In this document: positions 26,480-44,250 of the stretch, piece after piece
Layout: every line of letters begins with the position of its first letter
Numbering within the stretch: the stretch's first letter is position 1
Assembly (NCBI GenBank): GCA_949358305.1
Contig: OX442314.1
Location: forward strand, 11,153,060 to 11,217,059
DNA: 64,000 nucleotides
Direction: 5' to 3'
Origin: Strigamia acuminata
Taxonomy: Eukaryota > Arthropoda > Chilopoda > Geophilomorpha > Linotaeniidae
The notes under the pieces: model-generated
Database searches by the model: none
What the model saw: only the letters and a program-made list of their open reading frames with translations
Told to the model about the DNA's origin: nothing
Translations under genes and position numbers: made by a program

Positions 26480-26700
26480 CACAAAAAAACACAATTTTCA
26501 ACTTTTCCCATCGCCTAGTACACTATCCACCACTTGATCCATTTCGTTCCATCCTCCCTCACGTATGGACGGGGCCTGTGGTTGAGCAGACGACCTAATA
26601 TCCGCAAAGCAGGGCGGCTTGCCTGCAATGCAGAAAACTGCAAGATGCCCATCTTACCTTCCACGCCGTTCCAATGCGGTCAGGAAAACTGATATTTTTT
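26480..26700 (-). other. GC-rich island with hairpins and coding-like text
   Basis: About 210 bp of balanced composition stands out from very AT-rich DNA. On the minus strand it begins after a TATAAAAAAATA run at 26,688-26,699 and contains a good donor (GGAAG then GTAAGA). Several small hairpins follow: AAGAT-GGGC-ATCTT, then TGCAG-TTTT-CTGCA. More than one minus-strand frame is open. One starts MGILQFSALQASRP and ends WIKWWIVY; another ends MDQVVDSVLGDGKS. Overlapping open frames plus hairpins fit a structured RNA, a conserved regulatory element, or a terminal exon. I do not recognise it with any certainty. Confidence 0.5.
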
Positions 26701-28285
26701 TATACGCACACCCTAGAATAAATATTTACCCAACAAAATATTAATAATAAATATTAATTTTGCAACGGGTTATATTTATCTGTTTATTTTCCATTAGATT
26801 TCGGTAAATAAATTCATTCTTTCGTAGTTTTTCGTTGTTTTTTTCTTGTTTTTTGCGTTTTCGGTGGAAGAGTCGTCTTAAACTTGTTCAAGGTAAGAGT
26901 TGTTAATGCGGCTGAGTTATTTTTGGCATGACGCACGCGTTTGTCGTCCAGGTAACCGAGCTACACGTGTTGGCTTCACGTATCTAGCCATGCGTATTTT
27001 AGAGAAAACGTTTAGTTTTGTTGGAAAATTGATTTATTAGATTCCGATCGTGTCTCGCTCTATCTTTGCATATCCAATCGAGCAATATCTATCGAGGGGT
27101 TTATAAAAATGGCGGGCTGTGGTTTAATTTTTTTATTTTATTTTTTTTTTGGCTTTTTGGTCACCCAAACGCAACAGGTTCCACGATGCTTATTATAGTC
27201 GAAGAAATTGATGGTGTGTTAGTGTTATTGATTGGAAATCAACAGGCGAACGAGTTGTGCGGTTCTGCCATCGATTTATTTTTAAAAACAAAACGAAAAT
27301 AGTGGAAAAAATAGAAAATAGAAAATGAGAGGAAAAAAAAATGGAAAAAAAAAACAATTTAAAGATAGGAGGGGAAATATTTTATATTTTATTCTATATA
27401 CGATGTGTACGAGTCGTTTCTATAGAAACTGAAAGCGGCCCGTTGGTAAGGCTTCGGTGCAGAGCTTAATGCAATACGCTTTCGGTTTCTCAAGGTCGCT
27501 GTTATTATTGAGGTAATAAGAGAAAATATAGAGATGAATGAGATATCTGAAGCTAAAAATCCACCCGAATCATTTATTCAATTATTAAAGATGTATATCG
27601 TAAGATCAGAGTTTTATTTTGGATAACGAAACGTCGAAACCAAACGAACTTCATTTATTGTTGATATTTTGAATAAATATTATTGAATCGGTTTGAAAAT
27701 TTCACCAGATATTATTTGAATACTATATTTAATTCTCCTAAAAGGATAATTAAATTAATTAATTTTTTCTATTTTTTTTTCTTTTAATTCTGCGGACTCT
27801 TACGTGTCGATCAAAATGGCGGCTCGTTGTTTACTTTCGTTGTTTATAGTGTGAGGGTGACACGTTGACACGAATATAACACACACACACACGTTATTTT
27901 TCGGGAATATTTTTCTGTTTTATTTTTATTTTTTTAATAGCGTAATAAATTATAATTTTTATTTTTTTTTATTTTATATATATTTTTTTGATGGGAGCTA
28001 TATCGATATTCTTTAACTAGGCCATTTTTGCAGCCATTCGGTCGATGTGTTTCTGCATAGCGAGTGTATTGCACTTGACTGCAGTCTAGTTCGTCATCTT
28101 CAGTCACGCAGATCTCATTTTCATCTGGTCTTTTGCCAGAATTCCTTCCACACAAACGGCCGTTGCCCATTCTAAATTCGGTTGTTTTGTGCATCACCCA
28201 ATTCCAAAAAAAAAATAAAATATATATCCCGGACATCCAGTTCCATCAAACATCCAATCACGTGCTCAAAAAAAAAATCCATTCA

Positions 28286-28318
<33 letters not shown>

Positions 28319-30400
28319 GAATAAGTCTAATCACTTTGCTTTTCAACAAATTACAAATTGGAAGGTGGGGAATGGGTAATGGTAAAAGGTGGGATAGAGG
28401 GCGTGTGGCCTTGAAAAATTGCTATGGCAACAGCCTCCGAGTAACGATAGAATCGTCCTCCTTTCCCCACTGCAGCAAGATTATCGATCGACTAGTAACA
28501 GCTGCTGTGAGGGGTGCTCACGGGGACTGCATCGCGGCATGCAGCTGTCGGCCGATGCCCTCTCTGGTCGCCCACCCGGTCCCACCCCGTCCGCCATTTG
28601 GGTCGTCGTTGCGACCGACGTTTTCCTCCTCTCGTTCGCCGCGTTTATTAAAACTTTTAGTACTGAATCAGTGCGATATCCACTGAAACGAAATAACTGT
28701 TAGTTAATAGAGTTTCGATTTCTATTTATGCTGCATTAAATTGCTGCTTTTTTACAGGGTTTCCCTTCTATTCATTTATTTTCCGTTCGTTGTTATCATT
28801 TCGGGTTTTCCTATTGTTGGTTTTCGCTTCTCCGGCTGTGGCCTCGGAAATGAGATATACAAGCTGATTTAATTCGGATAAATTCGGTGGTGACGTCGTC
28901 TTTTGTGAAATAAAGTAGAAAGTATTATAATTTAATTGATCTTTATGACATTTGCATTGCCAGTAGTAAAGCGAAAGTTAAAGATTTTGATGAAAACCTC
29001 GCGAGTTTCGATTGGCTGTGCCCAGACTTTGATTAAATGTAATTGTTTTCATTACGTCTGGAGCTTGTTTACCTTTTCTTCGTCATTCCAGTCGTTTTAT
29101 CCCCATAAAGATACCGAGAACTTATGAAAATCTATTCCTTCATGGCTCGTTAGAGCTTCTATCCGTAGGTTTCAATTTGCTCGAAAGGATTTGTTCGATG
29201 GTTAATGAATTGAATGAGAAGAAGAATAAAGATTCAATTGCATCAAAACCCGATTTCATGATTTTGAAAGCAAATCTGTGTTGAAAATTTCATTTAATCG
29301 TTAATCTCGCCGCTAGAAAGCTGCAGAACTGCACTGCGTTTAATACTTTTAAAGCGAAACCAATATCCCTAATGTTTTCAAACTGCAGTATTTTATAATG
29401 AGGAGTCGTACAAGCTCATGATAATATCTGCCCGATTCCTCTCGTAAATCATAATCACCCGCATTCCCTTAAAAACACACATAACGAGTTTTCAAACCCG
29501 GAAAAAAATAATAAATAAAAATGCAAATTTCCAAATACTGCAGTACTTAATTTTGTGATAAAAAATAAACAGAAATACTACCAACTGCAGTATTTTATTT
29601 TATAATAATGAACAAGTCGTACAGATTGTTAGTAATCTGTCCGACTCCTCGTGTAAATAAATCACCCGCATCGCTTTATGCAGTAAATTCTTCATTTTGC
29701 TCAAAAGTTTGCAGAAAAATAGAAATAAAGCGAACAAAAACGATTTTAAATTATTTTTAATGAAATTTAATTTGATTTATTCAATTTTTTGTGTATACAA
29801 ATGGCGAAAATTGCAAAAACTGTCCATTAACAAGCGATAATGCCAAACTATGAGGACATTACCTTCTTCCTATTCCTCCGCATTGCTGTTTCCAACAATT
29901 ACCGCAACGAACCACGTGCTTTTCCGGCCCGTACGTTTGAATAACCCGTTCATTCAAAATTTAAGATAAAAATAGAAATTATCAATCAAACTCTAATTGA
30001 ACATCCGATTTATATAAAAAAAATTAAATGGCAAAAAAAATTAAAAGAAAATAGGTCGTAGAGTGGAAAGACATGCGATACAAGCGGCTGCACTTACGTT
30101 TCTGCATCAGAAAGACACATAAACGAGTACTGAAGGATGACGCATTGCAGGTGCGCAACCGCCAATCAAAACCCGGTTTGCAAACTACCTTTGAGAATAG
30201 CCATAGTAAACACAGCATGGCGAGCTGCTATAAAACCGAAACCATGCGCAAAGGAAAATAGATCGTCCTTTCGCACTTGAGAAACAAACACCAAACATTT
30301 TTCTTTCGCATCTGCTCCACATTGCCGCATTTTACACCCGTGTTGGAGTACTGGGAAATTACTAGTGGTGTTTGCTGATCAATAGGTTACGAAACACCGA
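26701..30400. other. noncoding region upstream of calmodulin with two GC-richer islands
   Basis: Mostly AT-rich. A minus-strand open frame at about 28,023-28,216 (reading MHKTTEFRMGNGRLCGRNSG and on) has coding-like composition but no recognised family. At 28,400-28,690 a CpG-rich patch carries ATGGCGGACGGG on the minus strand followed by a possible GTGAGC donor, as a first exon or promoter would. The two could belong to one minus-strand gene together with the 26.5-kb island, but the splices cannot be fixed by eye. A plus-strand frame at 27,183-27,302 is unassigned. Confidence 0.35.
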
Positions 30401-30535
30401 GTTGAAATAGTGCGGAGAAATACATGCGTATATTCCAGTGATCATTTACGTTCTAAGTAGTGGGACATTGTGGCCGCTGTGCGGAATCAGTTGTGGATAC
30501 TCGTCTGAAGCTAAGGAATCCAGATCCGAAACAAA

Positions 30536-32097
<1,562 letters not shown>

Positions 32098-33072
32098 AGA
32101 TGTAAAAGGCCTAACAGAATGGGATGTAATTATATGAATGGTTATGATTTTTACTTGCATTTTCTGCTTTCCATTTTTACTGTTTAAAAAAAAAAATACA
32201 TTGGTGAGACGTAGTTTAAAAAAAATAACCAAAAACTCGAAAAAAAAAATTTGATTGGTTCTGGAAAAAAGTGTTGCTTTATGTAAATTTTTTGTACCAT
32301 ATTAACTTGATTCCTGCCCCTTAAATTACCCCTTTTAACCCCCTTAAATAAATTAACGACTAAGAAATTAATTCTGCAAAATGAGTGTGACTTTGTCCTA
32401 AATCCTAATCCTGTGTTCGTAAAACCGATTTAAGAAAAAAAAATGTATTAAAAAAATGAAGAAAAAAAAATTTAAGAAAATTTTCTTGTTCCGCGAAATT
32501 GAATTTGTCTTTCTAAATGACAATTGCTAGTTCTTTAATTGTTTTTACTATTTAAATTTTAAAACAACTTGGTTATCCATTAGGAGTCCGCTATTGATGT
32601 GCAAATCGGTTCGGTGCAGGAAATTGTGAACATTCCTGACGTCTTTTTGTACGTGAGACCGACTGGTAGCGGACATACTGTGGATAGCTTCGTAAACATT
32701 ACAATTTATCACATTAGTTTGGGATTTAGGTATTAAAAAAATTTTTTTCTTTAATATTTTTGGCACTAGTATCACGCAAATCCAGGATTTAAAAAGAAAT
32801 GTATTTAAAAATATAAGAAAAAATAATAAAAAAAAAAAATATAAAATAAATAAATAAATAAAATACAATACAGCAGGAAATGTAAAACGTATTTTTGTTA
32901 GGGATGAACCATTATTCCAAAACTTTTGTAAAACAAATCACGTTGTACACCACCATTGTCCTCCTTGCATAATCAAAATTTCTAGTGAAATGAAATTTAA
33001 TCCCTCTTTTTGCAGATGGTTCATCCTTGTATTTTATATGAATTCCGACCTCATGTTTATGAAATTGAAACC

Positions 33073-33115
33073 AATAAAACTTAAAAAAAAAATTCGGTTT
33101 TTGTGTGGGTTTATT
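33073..33115. terminator. facing poly(A) signals of calmodulin and EAPP
   Basis: AATAAA on the plus strand at 33073-33078 could end a calmodulin transcript with a 1-kb 3' UTR (an earlier AATAAA lies near 32346). AATAAA on the minus strand at 33115-33110 would end EAPP 35 bp after its stop codon. The two convergent transcripts would therefore meet or overlap within a few tens of bases. Confidence 0.55.
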
Positions 33116-33149
33116 TGGTTTGTTTTTTATTTTTCTTTTATAAATATTT

Positions 33150-34585
33150 TTATGCGTAACTTGTGATTACATTGAAGAAATGGTAGACTTCGTTCTGATC
33201 GTACATTGCTACTTCGGTGTTGCAGACGTCGCATTTGACTGCGTGGTAGGTTTCGCTGGGTGGTGGTTGTGGTGGCTTTTTGTTGCTTCGTTTTCGGGTT
33301 TTTATTGGGTATTTGAGGGTTTCGGCGAAGTTGACGGAGCAGTTTTGGACGAACATGGCGCGGTATTGGTTCGCGTAGAGGTCGTGTCTGAAATGATTTG
33401 AAAAAATTTGCAATTTTTGCATTGATTTAGTTGGAAATTTGCACTTTGCATAGATTTCGTTAATAATTTGCACTTTTTGCGTAGATTTCGTTAATAATTT
33501 GCAATTTTTGCGCTGATTTCGTTAATAATTTGCAATTTTTGCGCTGATTTCGTTAATAATTTGCAATTTTTGCGCTGATTTCGTTAATAATTTGCAATTT
33601 TTGCGCTGATTTCGTTAATAATTTGCAATTTTTGCGTAGATTTCGTTAATAATTTGCACTTTTTGCGTAGATTTCGTTAATAATTAGCAATTTTTGCGTT
33701 GATTTCGTTAATAATTTGCACTTTTTGCATAGATTTTGTTAATAATCATTAAATTTCTTGGAAAAATTAGCAATTTTGTTAAAAAATTGGTAATTTTCTT
33801 GATATTTACCTTTGGCAGTCTAAGCAGAGTTGTGACATACAAGCCGGACAGTTGAGAACTGCATCACTGCTAGGTAATTTTTGTGTTTTAGACGTCGTCG
33901 CGTTCGCCTGAGGTTGACACGAGCGCCGGTAATCATCGACCCACTTCTGATCCGCATCGTCCATATCCGGATCGTAGAACAAGTCTTCATCCGTTGGAAT
34001 TGGATGTTTCCTTTTCTTTGTCTTTTCACCTGCATTTTTTGGTGGCTTCTCGGCTAGAATGTATTAAAATTAAATAAAAATATAATTGAAATGTGAATAG
34101 TGAAAAAATCGCACCCGAATTTTCGTTCCCACTGTCTGAATCGTCCGAATCAAAGTATATATCGTCGTAAAATTGTGTCTCTGATGAAGTTTGACCTCCT
34201 TCTGGTTTGGGTTTATCCGGAATACTTTCCCCACGATTGTGCGCTGAAAAAATTAAACTTTTAAACTTAAAAATCATTTTTTTATTTTTTATTTTATTAT
34301 TTTCTAAACACCTTCGACTCCTGCAACAGTTTCGTCCAATTCTTTGCTCATTTCACTCAAAAAATCATCTTTAGCCTTCGTTTTGTCCAGTTTCGCCAAG
34401 TATTTACTGAATTGCTGTTCGTCATCGTCGTCTTCGGAACTGGAGAAAAATAAAAATAAAAATAAAATAAAAATTTAATTCAATTTGACTAGACTTTACC
34501 TGCACGGATTCCAGTCGTCGTCACTTCCTTCGTCTACCAGATAGCCAGCATTTGCATCGTCTTCTAATAAGTCTGAAAAATGCAT
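33150..34585 (-). CDS. EAPP: E2F-associated phosphoprotein (EAPP)
   Basis: EAPP is a nuclear phosphoprotein reported to bind activating E2F factors and influence cell-cycle genes. Exons on the minus strand, 5' to 3': 34585-34500, 34439-34312, 34243-34115, 34053-33810 and 33387-33150. Junctions are GT-AG and in phase, giving 274 residues. The first half is acidic. The conserved block FYDDIYFDSD is followed by IPTDEDLFYDPDMDDADQKW, the family signature. The C-terminal half has paired cysteines (CPACMSQLCLDC), YRAMFVQNCS and CDVCNTEVA, which resemble a zinc-binding fold, and it ends VYHFFNV. The start is uncertain: ATG at 34585 overlaps a sequence (TTTTTCAG) that could instead be a splice acceptor, so an upstream exon may exist. 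Head-to-head with glycogen phosphorylase. Confidence 0.92.
33410..33760 (-). repeat. 31-bp minisatellite in the last EAPP intron
   Basis: About ten copies of a 31-bp unit (GCGCTGATTTCGTTAATAAT followed by TTGCAATTTTT) fill the intron between EAPP exons 4 and 5. Variants substitute GCGTAG for GCGCTG and CAC for CAA. Confidence 0.95.
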
Positions 34586-35354
34586 ACTATAGCTGTGATA
34601 ATCAATGGTTCTGAACAAATGTAAACAACGTATTTTATTCGTGCAAAATGGCGTCGAAGTCAATCCCGCACACCAAAAAATCTCGACGAAAATCTAAAAT
34701 TATAATATTCAATAAACATTATTGCATACAAAATTCATAAAATATAAAATATAATTATAGCCAAATAAAACAACGTAATTTAATTTAAAAATAAAAACAA
34801 AAATTTGGTTTACGTCGCGGTATTAGCATAGGGGGTGTTGATAGCAACAGTTGTCAAGGTTATATATCCCAGTTACATCGAACAGTTTGATTCTTCAGCT
34901 GTACGAATAACGAATACAGATTTTACATCAAACGATACAAAATCTAAGACAAATTAACACCCACAACTGCAACGATATTGAAGCAAAATGCATAAAGGCA
35001 AGGTAGATATATGGATCGAAAAAAACAAAGTAAAATCCAAAAAAAGATTATCGTATCTAAAACCAAAATTTAATCAATCCAAAAACAACAATAAAAAAAT
35101 CCAAAACTACAAACTAAAATCAAAAATAAACCGAAAAATATGCAAAGTTTATCGTTTTCTTTCCACCGAAGCGCCGCCGCCGCCGTGCAAATCACATTGT
35201 GCGCATGCGCGACCTTCAGGAACGGGGCGAAATAAACGAGCTCACTTTCTCGCAGCTCATGACAAGTTTTCACCCACTCGTCGCAACTGTCACTTAAGGA
35301 AAACATAAACTTCGCATAATACCTTCGGTTAGCTATCTCTAATAACTTGGTACC
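34586..35354. promoter_or_regulatory. head-to-head intergenic region of EAPP and glycogen phosphorylase
   Basis: About 770 bp between two divergent start codons. A GC-richer stretch at 35,160-35,350 precedes the phosphorylase start (ACCATGG context at 35352-35358). AT-rich DNA lies nearer EAPP. No certain core promoter element is visible. Confidence 0.5.
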
Positions 35355-40029
<4,675 letters not shown>

Positions 40030-40426
40030 AAATGAAGTTTAACTTGTTAGTTAATTATTGTTGTGTTGTTAATCAACTTTAATTTCCAATTTAATTAAAT
40101 ATTTTGAAAATCTATATATTTTTTTGTTATTTCTAATTGATAAATATTGAATACATAAAAATTGAAACGATTGTCGGAATGGATTGTTTATTTTCTTGTG
40201 CAATTGAAATTTTGAGAATTTTTGGAAAGCGAAATTTGTCGTGAAAACTGCCATTTAATTTGCTTATTGTAATAACGATGTCGAAATGAATTTGTGAAAT
40301 TTATCGTGTAAATTGTTTATTATAATAGCAAAAAATAACAATTGTTACATATATATTTGTTATATTGAGAAAATAGTTTATATTAAAGTTGAATACATTA
40401 ATTATGAACGAAGGTTTTGTTAAATT

Positions 40427-41874
40427 TCAGTCGATCATCAACGATCGGACGAATACGTCGCCGCCGACTCGGAATCGATCGATTTGAGAATAGGACAATC
40501 TGTGTTGATAATTGCACAGATATTGTCCGTTGACGAAAACTACAAAATGGTTACTCTCGCACGTGATCTTCAAATCGAAATTGGTGTTTGGCTCGAACAC
40601 AAACTTGAACAAATCACGCTCTTCTACGCCCCAAGTGTTATTAATCTTCGTGTTCCTAACGACCGCTTGTTCTGGGAACCGAACACTGATGTGAAGAGCA
40701 ATGTCTCCAGCTCGTCCGAATTCACCGCCGAAAAATAAATCGATATTAAACCTAAAAATAAAGAAAACGATCAAAAAATGACAAAAGATAATAAAAAAGT
40801 ACAGTAAAAACAATCAGAAATGACGTAAACGATCAAAAAATTACAAAAACTATAAAAAATATAAACATCCGCCATTTTACCAATGGGCCTTTGAGTTAGG
40901 CCTAGCAGACATGTAAATCATGGTTCCCAGGCGCACCGTACCTCCTCGAATTGGAGTTTCAAAAGGCACTGTCTAAGAATAAACATATTTTTTCCAATAA
41001 ATATCAATTTTTAAGGTTTCATTTTATTTTAAAAACCAAATTGTATTTAATCGGTGAAGGCTTTTGCGGTTTTGGCAGTGGTGGTGACTTTGGCAGGGAG
41101 TATTGTCCTTCGTGTAGCATAATCCTGTCAACAACCACATCTTTTAACACCTGCAAAGTGTCGACTCGTTGGTAAGGAATTCGATGTTTGTACTCAATGT
41201 AATGTTTTTCATTCACAGCGACCTAAAAAACAATGATATCTTGACATTTGTTTGTTAATCGTTATCAGTTACTCGATATACCATGTAACTTTCTGACTTG
41301 ATTAAAATCATTATTTCAAACGCTTGTCCTCTTTGGAATGGAAGAATTGAATTTGGATTGCTCTTTTCTTCCGGGCCCCAACCATTTTGGAACGTATTTA
41401 GCGCAGTATAATTTTGGTACATACGTGGGTTGAAGTGAAAGGCGACCGCCGATCTTTTATCTGGTATTTCGTAGTTTGGACCTAGTGCAAAGTTGATTTC
41501 AAATCTGAAACCAAAACCGAAACCGAATTTTTACTTTTGGGACGTTTTTTATTGGAAAAATTCTTTTTACTCTTTAGCTGATGGTGGTATTGAGCCGTCG
41601 ATGACTATCATGTTGCCTGGATATAATTCATTAAGGAATTTGTCTATAAAAGGTTGCGCCTATGTTGTGTGGAAGAAAAATTAAACCGTTAGAAAGTTGA
41701 GTATAATTTACTGTTTGTTTACGGCTGTAATTACGGGTTTGAGGATTGGTTGCGTCGGGACCAGCATATTGTATCGGAATGTTTCTGGTGGGAGAAAATA
41801 TAAGTGTTAAAGCGGGAATTTGTTGAAAATTGTAGTAGTGTATACCGTATGGGAAGATAACACGAACTGAGCAT
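40427..41874 (-). CDS. two-domain (tandem-repeat) galectin 1
   Basis: Galectins are cytosolic, non-classically secreted lectins that bind beta-galactosides, often in cell adhesion and innate immunity. Exons on the minus strand, 5' to 3': 41874-41846, 41784-41712, 41659-41571, 41504-41282, 41222-41037, 40972-40881 and 40751-40427. In phase; 338 residues. No signal peptide, as usual. The first domain has FHFNPR and GWGPEEK, close to the sugar-binding consensus. The second has LHISVRF (the Asn of H-N-R is Ser) and TWGVEER. The linker is proline-rich (LPKSPPLPKPQKPSP). It is the most diverged member of the local cluster, with its own 5' exons. The initiator ATG at 41874 is chosen because it is the only one giving in-phase splicing. 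Confidence 0.88.
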
Positions 41875-42914
41875 TCCTCACAATCGTAATCACGTGTTGC
41901 AGAACCAATAAGTTTTGACTAGCATCAGACCTACACTGCAACATTTTTTGTTTGTTATAGTTATAATTAAGTTACAGGTATTTTTTATAGTCGGAATTTT
42001 ATTTTAATTTAAATAAATTTCTTAAAATGCGGTTTATTTTTCTTAAATGTGGTTTTAAATATTTAAAATTTTTAAAATTTTGCCGTTGGTTTAGGTCTTC
42101 TGTTAGAACCACATAAGTTGTTTAAAATATAAAACTTTTTTTTTCTTAATATTAATAATTTTTTGATTGAAGACCCAGGTTTTACAAATTGACATTAAAA
42201 ACAAAGCGATTTTTTCAAAAATTTTAGTTTTTGATATTTAATCAAGTACGGATACGGATTAATCAACCGGAAGTTAGCAGTTCTCAAAAAATTAATTTCG
42301 TTCATTAAAAAAAAAATTAATTTCGTTCATTAAAAAAAAAATTAATTTTGTTCATTAAAAAAAATTAATTTCGTTCATTAAAAAAAATCAATCTTTACAA
42401 AAACATCCTGCACAGACGTATTTTTGGTGTCTAAAGACTAAAATGCTCTTTTTAGATAACAGAAGTGGTCAACTTTTGGAAAAAATGTACGGTACGTATA
42501 AAAAACAATAGTTTTTAATTTAATTTTGTTCCATTGATTTGGCATGTGAAGATACAATAATACTTTTTTTTAGTGGAAAAATGTTTATTCAGGAACGAAA
42601 GAAAAGCAAAATAATTTTTGAAACAATAAAAATACGAAAAATTTTAAACGGCCTGGCTGTAAATTTTACAAATCCTAGTACAGTTTTGAAGACAACTTTC
42701 CCTCTAATATTATCATCTTCAATTCACAATTGAACTGGAATTGGTATATTTACGATTTTCTCACAAAATTCGATCACAATCACAAAAAAAATTCATTCAT
42801 TTTGAAAACAATTATAAAAATATAAACTTTACAAATCGGTGTAGGTCTTCTACTAACCCCCCCCAAAAAAATTCGATTCGAATCTATTAACTTTCTGAAA
42901 CAAAATTTCTAGTC
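41875..42914. other. intergenic region between galectin 1 and RPB7
   Basis: AT-rich, no gene seen. It holds a short tandem repeat at 42,290-42,390 (four copies of ATTAATTTCGTTCATT plus an A run, spaced 25, 25 and 23 bp) and a hairpin repeat at 42,671-42,742. Confidence 0.7.
42671..42742 (+). repeat. hairpin repeat, copy 3
   Basis: AATCCTAGTACAGTTTTGAA at 42671-42690 faces TTCACAATTGAACTGGAATT near 42723-42742. The flanking text GGCTGTAAATTTTACAAAT is shared with the copy at 36.16 kb, so this is a dispersed family. Confidence 0.8.
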
Positions 42915-43531
42915 TCAAGTCGGCAAACCAACCAACCCAAGATAGTCATCCATTATCGTCGCGATCGCGAACACTTCATTCGCTTCGATCCTAATCCCAA
43001 ACAGCCTGACCCGAATTTCGTCAGATTCATTAATGACAATATCTTCGGTTTTGGTCTTGAAACACGGCGGATTGCTCACAGCATCGTATTGCAAATCCTC
43101 CGGCATTGACCGATACGATACGAAACATCTGAGCGGGCCTATTTCGGCGAAAATGCCGATCTTGGTCACTTGAGTGACCACCGCATCCGAAACTTCGCCT
43201 TTGAACGGTTTCAACACGATCGCTTTGTATTTAACGGGATAAATAACGAATCCTCTTCCAGGTCGAATGAATCCCACTCCGATATTATCGATGGCCGTGA
43301 TCGCGATCACAATTCCGTATCTCCCGGAAGTGCTGCCTTCGACTTCACTGTACAATTTTTGTCTCACAGTCTCCAATAATTGTGGGCCGAAGTAGCGCGG
43401 ATGAACCATCACTTCGTGCTCCAGCGAAATCTACATAAGAAAAAATTCGGCAAATATTAAAAATCGAGAATTTTCAATAAATTTTTCATTTTTTTCAATT
43501 AAATATTTAAATAACTTACGTGGTAGAACAT
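42915..43531 (-). CDS. POLR2G: RNA polymerase II subunit RPB7
   Basis: RPB7 pairs with RPB4 to form the stalk of RNA polymerase II and helps in initiation and RNA binding. Two exons: 43531-43520 (MFYH, 12 nt) and 43430-42915, joined across an 89-nt intron in phase 0; 175 residues, against about 172 in vertebrates. The family start MFYHISLEHEV, the block [39 protein letters not shown] and the S1-domain end MDDYLGLV are all present. The 12-nt first exon is genuine: without it the conserved MFYH start is lost. It lies between galectin genes 1 and 2 on the same strand and has no functional link to them. Confidence 0.97.
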
Positions 43532-44099
43532 TGTTTTCGTTACGGCGGTGGCTAATTTGATGGAATTGGAAACAAACAAAAAAGAGTGTTTTCTTAATTT
43601 TTAAATCGGCGCACTTTCAATATGGCGACGATTCAAATTTTATTCCCAACCCAAGTATTGAAACTTGGAAATATATTTATTTCTTTTTCAATACGAATTG
43701 TCCAGACTCCAGACTGATGATGGACTAATTTATTGCTAGTTGAAATTCACAGTGGACCTTGCGTTACGACGATAACGTTGTATTTGCGTAAATTCGTAAT
43801 GTTACGTCACGATCAGATGTGGGCTGATCCTGGCGGTAATTTTTGAGGATTTTTATAAAAACCATTTTTTGTTGTTTTTATTTGCAAGACATATCAAAAA
43901 AATCTAAAAATTCATGTACGTAATATGTGACAGTGTATTCGTGTCCTCTGCATTTAGCACCAAATTCAAATTCGTGTCTGTCATCGATACTTCATGATAC
44001 TGATGGAGCGCGGCGAGTCCATCTTCGTTGGTCGAATTAGGGTTGACTCCATTTAAGCAGCTCCAAGCAGAAATAAATAAAACATGATTTGTTTTCCGT
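43532..44099. other. intergenic region between RPB7 and galectin 2
   Basis: Holds the RPB7 promoter side. No coding features seen. Confidence 0.5.
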
Positions 44100-44105
44100 T
44101 TTATT
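44100..44105 (-). terminator. poly(A) signal of galectin 2
   Basis: AATAAA on the minus strand, 146 bp after the stop at 44251, inside text (TTCAACCAACA... on the plus strand) that is also found downstream of galectin 4. Confidence 0.65.
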
Positions 44106-44250
44106 CAACCAACACTTGTTTAACATATATTACACAAGAGTTATTGGCTGTAGATTAATTTTATCACGCATTTACGTATTTTTCAAATGGATTTAATCGC
44201 GTGATAACAAATGGTGCGAGAAAATGGCCGAACGAATGCACCAAACGAAA

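Noticed and set aside
41012-41037. Stop codon after the linker of galectin 1 as the end of a one-domain galectin
   Set aside because: A donor at 41036-41035 leads in phase 0 to a second-domain exon (TVPFETPIRGG), so the two-domain reading is better.
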